From assembly GCF_000226115.1 (NCBI RefSeq), contig NC_016459.1:3209501-3273500 (forward strand): a stretch of DNA of 64,000 bases, written 5' to 3'. Below the pieces are notes generated by a model. It was not told where the DNA came from and did not search any database. It worked only from the letters and a program-made list of their open reading frames with translations. Made by a program: the position numbers and the translations under genes. The stretch is from Thermothielavioides terrestris NRRL 8126 (Eukaryota > Ascomycota > Sordariomycetes > Sordariales > Chaetomiaceae). Below are positions 10,424-22,356 of this stretch, one piece after another (position 1 is the first letter of the stretch; every line of letters begins with the position of its first letter).

Positions 10424-11822
10424 TCAATCTACATCATCATCCTGTGTCCACGTCTCTCCGTTCAGGTTGATGCGCGATAAATTCCTCCTCGCCTCGGCTA
10501 TTGCTTCCTCGTCCTCAAAGTCCTCGGTTTCCGGCTCCAACTCGAGTTCCGGTTCCGGCACGGGCAACTCCGCTTCTTTGAAGCCCTTCCCACCGGACGC
10601 CCGAATTAACGCTTCCCAGGCGGCAGGCTTTAGCGTGCCATCTTCGTTGATATCCTCGGCGAGATGCAGTGTGAACAGCACGACGAGGTAGACTTGTCCG
10701 GTTGAGCGGTTACGGAGGACGTATCTGAGCTGGTGTGAGCGCTTGCGGTGGTGCCTGGAGCGTGTAAGAGTTATCGGCGGCTGTTTTGCAAGGACTCAAA
10801 GCCCCCCGCCCCCAGGGAAATGTGAAAATGGTTAAACCACTGAAGGGAACACTGTTTGGGACGCACCTCAACCCTTGTCCATCCCAATACCTCATTATCG
10901 GCAGGTTAAACCCCGGCAGCCTCAACGCGAACTCGTTGAAGTCGATGTACGGGTTGAAGAAGTCGAGTCCGTAGGTCCGGCCGTATTCCCACACCCACCG
11001 CTCCTTGTTCTCCACCTTCAGCGCCCACTTCATCCTGGCCCTCGCGTCGTCGGGCACGCCCAGCGCCCTGCGCCAGGCCATCCCGGCCTCGTCCCCGCCC
11101 TCGTCGAACCACAGCCCGCCCTTGGCCTCGTCGTGCTCGCCCTCGCCGACATGCACCGTGTTGAACGAGCTCAGCGCGGGGCCGTACAGGTACGGCATGT
11201 CGGCGTACGGATCGCCCTCCAGCCCCGGGTCAATCCACCACTTGACGATGTTCATGGCCGTGCCGAACCCCGGGGGCAGCCGGTCGCGGATCGGATGGTC
11301 GAAATCGTTGCCGAACTGCAGGTCCGTGCCCGAGACGCCGGCCGGTTGTTGCGCACCCTCGCCCTCGCTCTCGTCATCGTCAACATCATTTTGCCCCTGC
11401 TCTCCTTCTCTTCCCTCTATCTCCTCCTCCATCTCCTCCTCCATCTCCTCCTCCATCTCCTCCTCCAACTCCTGCTCCCGCCCTTCCCGGACCCCATCCT
11501 CACCCAGGGCCTCCCCATGCCCCACCAACCCCTGGTCCCCTGCAGAACCCGACCCAGCACCGGGCGGCGCCCGCAGCCGGAACCGCACGGCAACGCTGTA
11601 CTGGTCGCCGTTGCCAGCGTGGGGCTCCATCGCGAAGTAGGGCGAGCTGGGCGGCGCGCCGCGCGGCAGGCCGCGGTAGTTCTGCACGCGCACGTTGAGC
11701 TCGGCGTCGACCAGCGCGCTGGCGACGCGCACGACCGCGGGCGAGTTGACGGGCACCTCGACGTGGGAGGCGACGTCGTACCCCGGGCCAGCGGTGACGC
11801 GGATGAGGTACTTCTCTGCCAT
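10424..11822 (-). CDS. DUF1769 family protein
   Basis: Exons 11822-10867 and 10724-10424 (418 aa). The 142-bp intron begins GTGCGT and ends CAG, and the join gives the family-typical YWDGQGLRYVLRNRS. DUF1769 hallmarks are present: PYLYGPALSSFNTVHVG and the C-terminal LVVLFTLHL. From memory, the fission-yeast member Duc1 is a cortical phosphoinositide-binding protein; no such function has been shown here. An acidic insertion (about residues 115-160), partly made of EEEM repeats, interrupts the N-terminal part, and the C-terminus is again acidic (PEPELELEPETEDFEDEE). No signal peptide or membrane helix. The 3' end lies close to the end of the MFS gene (convergent, about 190 bp apart). Confidence 0.85.
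11420..11468. repeat. 12-bp coding tandem repeat (EEEM units)
   Basis: Four copies of CTCCTCCTCCAT on the plus strand, read on the minus strand as (Met-)Glu-Glu-Glu units inside the DUF1769 protein. A slippage-prone site, so its length may vary between strains. Confidence 0.85.
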
Positions 11823-12399
11823 GGGGGGTTTCTTTCTTTTTTCTCTGGGTGATGACTGGATGAAGTAGATTGCAGCCTTAAAAAAAGGGAATGACGGTTT
11901 CTTGATGTGGTGTTGTTGGAGTTTCGGTCCAGGACGGGGTGCTTGTCAGGGAAAATTCTTAAGGTAGCTATCAAACTCCCAGTTGCGTCAGCGAAGGACA
12001 GAGACACGCTGGAATAGAAAGCATTTGGCTTTTATCTTGGGCGTGTTGTTTCTCGCTTCCGTTGTTGTTGTTGTCGCCTTCCCTCTCGGCACAGGTGAAC
12101 ACCGATGACGTCGTTGTGGTTATGGCCCACCATTACAAGCATTCCAGGGTCCAGGGCCCTTCGCTGCCCATCATTCAGGTGGGCCAGAAGCGGCAACTCC
12201 ACCTGTTGCACTTGGCGTGCAACGGGCGCCTTACCTTGGTCAGGGGCCGGCCCCAAATTACCCATACACCAAGGCTGACGAACACGGCTCCAATGTGCCA
12301 CAGTGAGCTCACCGTCGGTCTATTCCACGACCCCGGCCTGTTTACAGATTTACAAACAGTATTATACACCCAGCACTTCCCTGGACGAGGAGGGTATGT
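11823..12399. other. Spacer between DUF1769 gene and RPN2
   Basis: Holds the promoter of the DUF1769 gene and the 3' region of RPN2. No gene or notable repeat was seen. Confidence 0.5.
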
Positions 12400-15300
12400 T
12401 TACTCCTCCTCGTCCGCATCGGTGAAGTACTCAAAGTCACCCGGAGCCGGTGCCTCCTCATCGCCCTCGTTATCTTCGTCCACTGCTGTCAACACGCCGG
12501 CGGCGGCGGCAGCCCCGCTACCACTACCGCCGTCTCCCGCTGCTCGCCTGCCCTCAGAAACGGCACGATTCGAAGCACCCGTGTCCAGCTGGGATTCCCG
12601 CGTCAGCGATAACAGCTCGTTGATGTCCTGGATGGAGCTGCCGCCTCTCGCCGCCGACCAGTTGTTAAGCAGCGACCGCGCAGCGTCGCGGGGTGTAGTC
12701 CTGGCGCCCGCAGCGCCACTAGAAGCACCGGCCACGGGAGCACGCTCGGTCGTCACCTTCTTGAGCTTCTCCTCAATCAGCACCTTGGGCTCGCCGGGCT
12801 GCGTGTCGTGCAGGAGAATAGGACCGCCAGTCGGCTGCGACACTGTCAGCACCATGAAAGCAACGCACGGGGCCATGGTTGGGCTTTACCTTCTTGACCG
12901 GCTTGTACCGTCCGGCCGGGAAGCTGAGGTATTTGAGCTGGCCGGGGAGAACGCGCGACATGTTCTCAATCTCGTACCCGACCTTTTCCTTCTCGGCCTT
13001 CTTCTTGGCGTCTTGGCTGGGCGAGCCTTCCTTTTCGGCGCCTGCATCATCTTCCTTCTTCTCCTTTGCCTCTTCCTCTTTGGGCTTCTTGTCATCGTCC
13101 ACGTCCATCTTGTCGCCGGCAGGCGCCTGCGGCTTGTGCACGACAGGCGTGTCGACGTCCATGCTCTCGCGCCGCTGAGCGCGCTCCTTCTTCTGAGCAC
13201 GGCGCTTCGCCTGCGCCGTGGTGGACAGGATGGCCGTGGTGACCAGGGCGGGCCCCTCCTCGACCTTGACCTCCTGCTCGGGGGGGTAGTCAAACAGGCT
13301 GGGACGCGTCGCGCAGTGGAACTTGATGCTGGGCATCTCGAGATCATGGTCGAGGCCGATGATGGATGTAGGCGCGAAGCTGAGGGACAGGAAGTGGGTG
13401 AACGGGAACCAGTACCAGTACTGGGTGAAGACGGCCATGCCGACAATGCCTGCCATATTGAGGTTGCCCGTCTGGGTCTGCAGACCGATCGTGCAGTTCC
13501 GGCCGCCAGCATCGAGGATCCCGAGGGCGAGGGCAGCACCGAACTTGGTCATGGCGTCCTCATGGCGGTCACCAACCACCTTTTTCAGCGTCTTCCGGAT
13601 CGTCGTCACCTTGGGGTTCATGGCCTCGGTCTGCTGGATCATGATCATGGCCAGCGCAATGAGCGCGCCCTGGCGGACAAAGTCGGTCGGGTCCTTCATC
13701 ATCGGCTCGAGCAAGTCGATGGCTTCATCCAGTCCGGTGCCGGCGCAGGCGATACCCAGGGCCATGGCGGAGCCGTACCGCACATGCGGGTTATACGACT
13801 CGGCCAGGAGCTCGACCATGCGCGGAACGCTACCCGGTTTCCGGAAGAGGATGAAACCCAGGCTCATGACGGCAATGCGGCGGACGTCGTCGTTCACGTC
13901 GCTCACGGCGGTATGCAGAAGCTTCCGGATAGCCTTGTTGCTTCCGGTGCCGCAGTAGGCCAGGGCGACAGTGAGAATGCCGCCGTAGCGCAGGGTCGGG
14001 TCGGGGTCGTTGAGAAGGCCCTCGATCATGCTGTCGGCGCCTTCTTGTCGCCCATACATGATGAGCGCCATGCCCAGAGCGCAGCCGCGGACGATCTTCT
14101 CGTGGTTCGTGTCGTGGGCGTACGTGAACATGGTCTCGAGAGCCTTGGCGTTCCCGGTCCCCAGCATGATCAAGCCGATAGCAAGACCGACAGCCTCGCC
14201 GTTCAGCGCGGAGTCTGCGAACAAGACCTTGGTGAGCTCCTCGTAGATCTGCTCGTCGCCACAGGCCATTCCGGCAATGCCGAGACCGAGCGCGCCGCCG
14301 TGCTGGATCACCTCCTCATCCGCGGCGTTGAACATGGTCCGGAGGTACTCCAGGGCGCCGGCGCCGTGGTTCGCATGGATCAAGCCGTATGCGTAAAGGG
14401 CGCCACCCTGGCTGAAGATGGAACCGCTCGAGACGCCGCCTTGCTTCGGGAGGTAGGGCTCAAGCAGCTTGCGCGACTGGCTGAGGTTGCCCCGGTGTAT
14501 GACGCCCAAGGCAGCAGTAGCCGTGAACTTGGACCAGTTGACAGCCTTGCCCAGCCACTCCAAATTGTCCCTAAAGAACTTGTCGTGGGTCGTGCCGGCA
14601 TTCATGAAGCCGTTGCAAAACGTCACAGCCGAGTGGAAGATGGAGTTGCGAGCCTCAAGGCTGTCCCGAACCTTGTTGAGGATGCTGAGATCGGTGTGGT
14701 TGTTGCGATAGAGGAACTCCAAATTCAGTTTGATCGTCGCGCTTCCGTCAAGGATGGACCGTACGTTACGGTATACCTTGGCCACCTCCTCCGGCAGCGT
14801 CTCTTGTGCGGCTGTCTCCGAAGAGTTCTCCTGGCCCGCGAGCAGAGGCTGGCTCTCGCCCGCTCCCTCGGCCGTTTGCTCCGATTCGGCCTTCTTCGGA
14901 GCAGCTTCGCCTGAAGGCAGGGACTTGATAACCTTGGCCAGAAACTCCTGGGTGCCGTTGTCATAGAGATCAAAGGCGATCTGGTACGCAATCGCCACGG
15001 CGTTGTTATCGCCCTTGGCAACCAGCTGCCGAAGGAGCGCGGAAGCCTCCTCGTCGGAGTCCAAGTAGACGACGCACTTGGCGATGGCGAAGTAATCGGG
15101 ATGTGGGATATCGTTGAGGAGATCGAGAATGAGGCGCAGAATTTCGGTCCGCAGACCCCGCTCCTGCACGATATCCATACATATGCTGAGCGCATAGTCC
15201 ATCAGCTCCTCGGCCGGGCCCTGGGTCCCTTCTTGTGCCTTGGTCGCCGAGCGCTTCCCATCCTCACTGGCTCGCTTGATAACCCTGCGGAGCACGTCCA

Positions 15301-16068
15301 GATTCTTCGCTTCCACCGCGATACCGACGACCTGCCGGTACTTGCCCTCATTCAGGCAGCTCTCAAACAGGCGTTCGATGGCGCTCTCCAGCGCGGACCA
15401 CGTGCTGTCGTCCGTTATTTGGGCCACCGAGGCAGACCGCCCCTCCTTTGCGGGCTGGAAGCTGGGATCCAGGATTGTGTTGTCGACGGAGGCGCGAGAA
15501 AGCAACGACTTGGAGGGAAGAGTGGACTGGGAAAAGGGCGTGGTGGGCGAGATCAAGGCGGACCCGTCGAGCGAAGCGGGGCCGAAGGTGGTCGTAAGGG
15601 CGGGCAGCGCAACGTCGTTCTTGGACTGCTTCGGCGGAGTGTGGCGCGCCGAGGACACGGCGATGTACTGGTCGACGCATCTGGAGATGATGGTCTCCTC
15701 GAACTCGCCGGGCGCATCGAGCTTGAAGAGCGGGCCGGCCGCGAGCGCGAAGGTCATGCTCTCATTGTAGGCTTGCAGGTGGAAGTAGACCTTTGCGAGG
15801 ACAAGGGCGGCAAGCTGGCGCTCCGGAAAGCTCTCGTCTTCGTACAAGGCCTCGCTGTACACTCGCGTCAGCCAACGACTCGAGGACGGCCAAGAGACAA
15901 AGAGGCAAGAGAAGGCTGGAGAACGTACATCTGACTCAACGCACCAGCGACCTCGGTCCAGACGGTGTCAATGTCATCGTTCAGGGTCTTGAGCGCAAAC
16001 ACCTTGAGCTCCGGCTCTTCATCAGCCAGAAAGCCCAGGACTCCTGTTGCTGAAACGAGGGCCGGCAT
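12400..16068 (-). CDS. RPN2: 26S proteasome regulatory subunit Rpn2 (PSMD1)
   Basis: Largest non-ATPase scaffold of the 19S base; binds Rpn13 and other lid/base subunits in nucleus and cytosol. Exons 16068-15929, 15854-12890 and 12834-12400 (1179 aa). Joins are canonical: ...LSQ|IEALYEDE and YKPVKK|PTGGPILLHDTQPGEPKVL. An alpha-helical N-region is followed by the toroid of proteasome/cyclosome repeats, seen as successive GGALYAYGLI, HGGALGLGIAGM, AVGLAIGLIML, GCALGMALIMYG, YGGILTVALAY and YGSAMALGIACAGTG blocks (about residues 420-790). A charged Lys/Glu/Asp-rich insertion follows, and then an acidic C-terminus ending FEYFTDADEEE, where Rpn13 binds in other species. A Ser/Thr-rich insertion around residues 90-170 is longer than in yeast. 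Length suits fungal Rpn2. Confidence 0.95.
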
Positions 16069-17530
16069 CGTTGAGGCGATCGGGTGTGAGGACGATGGCG
16101 TGGGCGTCGGCAGATTGCGTCTGCGGGGTAAATGAAAAGCGCTCCGTATTCCGATGCGATCGAGATCAAATAGGGAACTTGATGGGGATGAAATCTGGGG
16201 TTGCGCAGCACGTTCGCTGAGCGAGGGGCTGCTGCAGTTTGGCGCTGGACAAGAATGGCGAACTGTTTAGGTTGGGAAGCTTAGTTGTTTCGCACCAGAG
16301 CGACGGCGGCCACGGTCCATGTCAGGAAGCTCCTGCACAGCTGGGCGTCAGGCTGTCCAATCAGGAATCAAGGGGGGTGATCGGTTCTTGGATTTTCCAG
16401 GCCCCGCCGGCTCGATGTGGCCCGTGCATGTGTGGCAGAAAACCGCGACATGAACATTGCCCAAATGGCTGGCTTGGCCGCCACAGAGAGCGGAAAGCGA
16501 GTCTACACAAATGAATTTGCAGATGCACGAATAACTAAGCAGTCCTCCAACTGGAGCACGCACCATCGCAAACTCTGTCAAATATTTCTCAATGACTTGA
16601 TAGAAGCAATCTCTCTGAGTGCCCTTCAGCTCAGTTCCTACCGTTTATAGTTAGTATCTTCGTCATGCAGTTAGCGGAGAGCAGCAGCAGCCGGCAGTGG
16701 AAGGACAAGTTGGCTCGCTGGCCCCTTTGAGCCGCAGCTCCTGAGCCACTCTTTTGTATTCCGTTACGTACTCGCGTAACACTCGACGCCGAACCGGCAC
16801 CGCCTCCGTAGTGTACGCCGCTGCGGCTTGGCTATCCTGAAGGTGCTGTAGTTTTGTATGGCTTTCCCGTGATTTATTGCTATCGCTTTAGAGGCCGTCC
16901 TCCACTGGGAAAGCAGCGCTTCCGGAGGCGGCCCTGGGCGGTCGCTGTTAAGCAGCGATATTGAGCACTCGGCAGCTGTAGCAGCCAAGCACATGCACGG
17001 GGCCCCCAGCAGAGGCCCGAAAGGAGAATCCACCCTGGCGCACACACCAGTCTTTTTAGTTCTGTCACTGCCATCGTTGGTCAAGCCGAACCACCGCGTC
17101 ATGACGGTGGTCTCGCGTCTGCAGTAGATTTGTCGGGCATTTCTTCCGTGCCTCGAGAGCGCATCGGTTCCTGGATCTTCGAGCCTGAGTGGGGATGGGA
17201 GCGAACGGTGACGGCCCGACCTGTCAGTGCCTCTTCCTGCCGACCGCGACCGAGAGCTCGATGCAGCGATAATGTGACGCTGTTTGCTTGCAAACACCCA
17301 ACTCGCAGACACGACAACATTTCGCCTGTGCATCCCGACACGATAGCCGTCGCGTTCGCTCCACGCTGTCGGTGGTCTCGGAGGGTTGCTTGGGCTGGAT
17401 GAACCGCAAGCAAAGCGCCACGACTCAACCGAGCAAGCACACCTAGGAGCGCATGGTCGCGTGGGAGCAACGATAACACCATCTCAAGAGGGCCGCCCGA
17501 ATTGGGTCAGCGGCGGGAATTGATTCCAGG
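16069..17530. other. Divergent promoter region, RPN2 / RNA triphosphatase
   Basis: 1.46 kb between two divergent housekeeping genes. Open frames in it are short and match nothing recognisable. No tRNA or snRNA structure was noticed. Confidence 0.5.
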
Positions 17531-20116
17531 ATGGATCTTAGGGGAATCCTAAACGACAACGGGCCTTCGGCATCCCCGCCGAGCAAGCCGCCGCCACTGC
17601 CTGTGCAGCCGCCAGCACAGCAGCCCGTCCTCCCGTCGACGCCGGTCCAGTCACATGCGCCGCAATCGTTCCGCGACTACAGCCAGGCCCAGCCGTCCCC
17701 CGGCCGGCACATGTCGCAGGACTATGGCTCGCAACACCTGCCATCGGGCCCGTACGCGTCCCCACCGCCGTTCCAGGCTTCCAGCGCCGGCTCGTATGCC
17801 AGCCGCCCTCCTCCGCCGCCGCCGCTCCAACACCTGCCGCCCAACGACCTCCGATCCCCGAGTCTCAGCGCCGGCCCGGCGCCGTCTCCGTACCGCCAGA
17901 CTCCGACTGCGTCCCTCGGCTCAGCGGGCGGCTATCCGTTCCCGCCGCAGCAGAACCCAACGAGCCCCGTCCAGCATCACCAATATCCACCGACCGCCAC
18001 CTACCACCGCGACGGCTTGCCCCCTCCGGCAGCTCCCTCCGGCATGACCGGCCCGTCTGCTGCCTCATATATGCAAGCGTCGCACGTTCCTCAGACTCCT
18101 CCGGTTGCAACGCCCGGCACGGCGAACTCGTACCTCCACAGGTCCCAATCATCGCAGTCGACGCCCACGCCCACTTCAGCGCACAGTCAACACACACAAT
18201 ACGGTGCGCCATTTGCTCAAGGAAGTCCCGTGGCAGCGCCGCGTCCCTTGATGCCAACGGATGCGCAGCCACGCCAGTCGTCCCAACCACCGACTCCTGG
18301 AGCAGCGGTGCCGCTGTCCGCGCGACCATCTCAGTCAATGGGGTACGGTCAGCCGCCAAGCCCGTACCAGCAACGTTTGCCGGCCGCAGGTTTCCATCCG
18401 ATACCGCAAACATCTCCGGGCCCACCACCGCCCCGGTCGCTACCCAGACACTCCATCTCTCAAAGCATCCACGAAGCCCGCAGCCAGGACTCTGTTCAGG
18501 GCCAACAACTTCAGAGCGACAGAGAACTGAGCCTCAGCGTGAGTCCCAAAACACGAGTCCCCAGCTTGCCAGGCAGCGCCGGCCGGCCCGGCACGTCGGC
18601 CTCGGTCTCGGAGCCGGAACCTCGCCCCAGCCAGCCCCAACCTGCCCCGCCGACCATGGCAGAGCGCGCCGCGACCCCCGCCAAGCGGAAACTAGAGGAT
18701 CGCGAGCTACGGCCAGACGAGTTAGAGAGGCGGGATTCACGACCCCCTCCGTTCGAAGACCGGAACGGGCCTCCCGCCTACGCCGACGCTGGAGCGTCGG
18801 CGCTGCGTTCGCACATGCCGACAAGAGCACCGCAAAAGAGTCGGCTACACCGGGTCATTCCACCATGGGCACAGTCGCTCCGAGACAGAGCGCCGAGCCA
18901 TCCCAACCGAGTGTTGTATCAACCAATCCCCCACTCCAGGCCCCAGGTCAATGGCAAGCTCGATCGCCTGCCGGCCCGGCCGGACCGCCTGCAGCAAAGC
19001 CGGCATGCATCCCCGGAAGAAAAACGCGCCGCGGCGCCTATCACGCCCGCGCCCAGCGTGCCGCCGGATAGTGCAAGTCAGTGGGGCCCGCTGGGTCCGT
19101 GGGAGGCCAGCATCACCAACTCGGTCCCTCGGGAACAGTTCACCAAGGCAATCGCCGATTTTCTGTTCCAATACGTCATACTAAACCAGGACATGGGCGA
19201 GATCCAGAGCCGTGGTGTCAAATTCGAGATCGAAGCCAAGCTCGGCATGCTGATCGACAAGAACACAAATCAGCGCGTGGAGCTCCCCATCCTGTCCGAA
19301 TGCATCCTCAGCGACAACGGCAACTGGCTCGGCTTCCGGTCTAGCATGACCGAAACCCAGCACAAGTCGTTCAACGAGTTCCTGAACCAACTGGTCCAGC
19401 AGACCCACCCGGCCAACAAGGCAGCCCACGCCGGGCTGCCCCGGCCACGCCTCCCCATCGACTACCGGCACCGCCACGAAGTCGACAGGTTCTTCGAGAT
19501 CCCCGCCTCGCACCGCGACCGCATGCTCCCGGTGTGCGTTGCCAGGCCCTTCGCCGCCCGGGGCCACGGCGCGCGCGTGCGCGTGACGCACGACCAGAAG
19601 ACGGGCAAGGAGCTCGGCAAGATCGTCAAGGCGCGCATCGCCGACCTGAGCCTGCACTTCCCGGACCTGCCGCTCGACTGCAGGATCAGCGTCAACCTCG
19701 AGATGGACTGGGACGGCCCGCTCGAGGAGCTGGAGCGCATGGCCGGCGCGACCGGCCGCCCGCCGCTGCCCGCGCGCACCAAAGACCGCTTGAGCTACAA
19801 GCACGGCTGCTACCAGATCGATCTGACGCAGGTTACGCAGAGTGTGGCTGGGCCTGGTGTGAGTATTTTTTTTTTATTATTTTTCTATTCACGAGACCTG
19901 ATAAATGGATGGTTTGACTGACGGGAGAGACGCACGCAGAACTCACAGCGCATAGAGAAAGAACATGAGCTTGAGATAGAGGTTGACCCCAGCCCGCTGA
20001 TCGAGCAGGGCCGGAGGGCCATGGAGGGCCAGCCGCATCAGTACGTGGACGTGGTGGAGGGGTTAGTCAACAATATCAGGATATTGGCGCGGAAGGCCAA
20101 CGAGTTTGTGGCCTAG
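17531..20116 (+). CDS. mRNA-capping enzyme beta subunit (RNA 5'-triphosphatase, Cet1/CapB type)
   Basis: Removes the gamma-phosphate of nascent mRNA, the first step of capping, in the nucleus. Exons 17531-19858 and 19940-20116 (834 aa); the intron starts GTGAGT and has a long T run. The first 500 residues are Pro/Ser/Gln-rich and disordered, with a WAQSLR segment like the guanylyltransferase-binding motif of Cet1. The metal-dependent tunnel domain (about residues 530-834) shows the defining strands: VKFEIEAKLG (about 565), RVTHD followed by KARIADL, CYQIDLTQV, and EHELEIEVD in the second exon. These Glu residues bind the metal in fungal triphosphatases. The mechanism differs from that of metazoan enzymes. 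The start is the first ATG after a stop in frame. Confidence 0.92.
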
Positions 20117-20571
20117 GCCATTGGCACTATGGGTGGGTGGGTAGAAGAAGGGGCGCCCATCGTCGCTTTGAGACGAGGATGGATGAATTGCCCCCGGCGC
20201 CCGTCGCCCTGCCTGATGGATCTAGGGTTGCAGAATGGTTCAGAGGGGTGGCCTTCCTCATCATACAGGTTCTTTGGGTGGATTTATGTGCACCGAGGTT
20301 TCCTTTGTCTTTTTCTTCGGCGTCCTTGAGATACCATCTTCTTCTGGGAAGGCAAGAACTGAGGCGCAGGGCGGGAAGAACGGGCGCTGCGAAGGCATCA
20401 AAATACACCTATGTCGGAGTTCACCTCTCAACACTGCATGTCACGGTTGGGTGTACCATGTGTACCACTAACTGCGTCCAGGCGAAACTGATGTGCCGTG
20501 TGTCTGCATTAAGTACGCGGGACACGCGCCAGCACTTCACCACGACTCAGGCCAGTCGCCCCTCGCCCCCC
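20117..20571. other. Convergent spacer
   Basis: 3' regions of two converging genes. No gene or repeat supported. Confidence 0.5.
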
Positions 20572-21441
20572 TCACCTCCCACAGTTCGGCGTCGCACACA
20601 CCGTCAACTCATGAATATACCTGATCTTCCCCTTCTCCACCCTGATCAGATTGCTACTCGGCATCGACCGATCCGGCTCGGTACGCTCGATCCAGGGGAA
20701 CCCATCAAACACATCCACCGCACCGAGCTCCTCGTCAATCACGTACCGGCGGTTGCCCACGTGCAGCGGCGTCGGGAACGCCGGCATCGCGCACGTGTTC
20801 GCCGCCGGGTCGCGCGTCCCCGAGTAGATGCCGCCCTCGAGCCGCGCGCACGGCGTGCCCAGCGGCACCGCCACGCTCGTGTTCGCCCACTCGTCCAGGT
20901 ACGCGTCCGCCGCCGCCTGGATGGTTGCGCGCGCGTCGCGCGCGCTCGCCGCGATCGCGTCCCATGTCTCGCGCCGCGTCCAGTACAGGTGTCCTGTCGC
21001 GTTGAAGGCCCAGTCGCCGGCGTCGGTGACGACTGATTCGATGTGCGTGATTTGGCTGCTGCTGTGGTTGTTGTTGTTGGTGTTGTTGGGGGTGGTGGTG
21101 TCGCTGTTGTCGAGCAGCATGCGCGTGTGGATCACGTAGGGGTGCTTGGATGTCGCGGCCGTCAGCTCGGTGAAGGTCGCGCACTGGACGGTGTCGTGCA
21201 GGCTGCGCGAGAAGTCGATGGTGATGGGCTGCGAGAGGACGCCCTGCTTAATGTCGAGCGGCGTGTCGTTCTCGGCGTAGCTGACGTTGCTGGCTAGGTC
21301 GAGCAGGCCGGGATTCCCGGCAGTTTGGGCTTGGACATATGCGGCCGTGGCGTTCTGGAGCGTCTCTCTGCTGCAGGCTGCCAAGGCGTGGGAGACGAAG
21401 CCCAGGCCTATGTCCAGCAAGATCGAGGGAATCATGGTCAC
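20572..21441 (-). CDS. Secreted DUF8021-like protein of unknown function
   Basis: Single exon, 289 aa, with a hydrophobic N-terminus (about 22 residues, ending HALAA) consistent with a signal peptide. Residues shared with the widespread fungal secreted family called DUF8021 in recent Pfam (from memory) are visible: CSRETLQNATAAYVQAQ near the mature start, QCATFTELTAATSKHPYVIHT, TDAGDWAFNATGHLYWTRRETWD, PCARLEGGIYSG, NRRYVIDEELGAVDVFDGF and a C-terminal CATPNCGR. The fold is probably SnoaL/NTF2-like; no catalytic function is established. An Asn/Thr/Ser-rich low-complexity loop (about residues 113-128) interrupts the otherwise conserved region. Several N-glycosylation sequons are present. Confidence 0.8.
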   Translation of the reverse strand: MTMIPSILLDIGLGFVSHALAACSRETLQNATAAYVQAQTAGNPGLLDLASNVSYAENDTPLDIKQGVLSQPITIDFSRSLHDTVQCATFTELTAATSKHPYVIHTRMLLDNSDTTTPNNTNNNNHSSSQITHIESVVTDAGDWAFNATGHLYWTRRETWDAIAASARDARATIQAAADAYLDEWANTSVAVPLGTPCARLEGGIYSGTRDPAANTCAMPAFPTPLHVGNRRYVIDEELGAVDVFDGFPWIERTEPDRSMPSSNLIRVEKGKIRYIHELTVCATPNCGR

Positions 21442-22356
21442 ATCAACTTGTCTAGGAACCCCTGGGACGGTGAGGTTGCTGTTGAGGGCCAGGATCTAGC
21501 AGTTCACCTCTATCCGTCTATCGACCTCCTTGCGAGGCATCCCCTTGTATGAGTGCCAACATTCTCCGTTTAGCACGGCCGCCGGAGGCACAACTGACGA
21601 GGGGCCGTAGATTAACATTGCTCCCGCCATCTTTGCGTATACAGCCGGATCAAATGCGACCGGCAGTTGGCAAGCAGGTACATGAACCCAGGATACTCTC
21701 CTATTTCGCAGACCGTGCTGAGGAAAAACGACGAGCCCTCAATCCCAAGCCCCGACTTTAGCCGAGCTCGAATCATACCTCTGAGCGGGGCTCCGTCCTG
21801 AACCTCTTTGCGTACGGAACCTAGCTTTAAGGACCGCTACGATATCCGAGTCCGAAACCTCTCCAGGACGACGAATGAAAGCGGCGGCTGCGGAAGTGTT
21901 GTAGGCCAAACGCGGAGGGTGGGCCTATGAAGCAGATGACGTGCTAATGAGTGGTCAGGGAACATCTGCTCTCGAAACGTTTTAAACCAGGATAACTAGA
22001 CCTCAGCTACATGCTGGAGGTTTCGCTTGTCACTCGGAAGTCAACCCTCACCGAGGCTCGCTCCCTAGGCAGTGACAGATTTCATGATGTCCTTGCTTGT
22101 GAGCATGGCAGCGAGTCTGTCAAGGTCTGCAAGTATTTGTAAGCTCTGCTTGGCTTTGCGTAACGTGCTTATGCAGCCCATTAGTAATTGCAGTGTCGCA
22201 AGCCACAGGGTGAACTTCGCATTGCATTGCACCGGAAGACGAAGACGTTGAGATAAATACGAAACTGTCGCCAAGGGACATATACACCGAATCCAGAGAA
22301 CTGTGTTGATTTGCTTGTCGACTCGAGTTTCAACAACTGTGCCGGCCAGAGAAAAC
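21442..22356. other. Divergent promoter region, DUF8021 gene / FAD monooxygenase
   Basis: 915 bp, lower in GC than the flanking genes. No gene or repeat supported. Confidence 0.5.

Noticed and set aside
12062..14914. 950-codon open frame on the plus strand opposite RPN2
   Set aside because: It mirrors the conserved RPN2 exon. Strong G/C third-position bias leaves the antisense frame without stops; the translation is low-complexity and has no domain.
16380..17186. Two similar 24-bp segments (ATCGGTTCTTGGATTTTC and ATCGGTTCCTGGATCTTC) 780 bp apart
   Set aside because: Short and isolated, with no wider similarity around them; not enough to call a repeat family.
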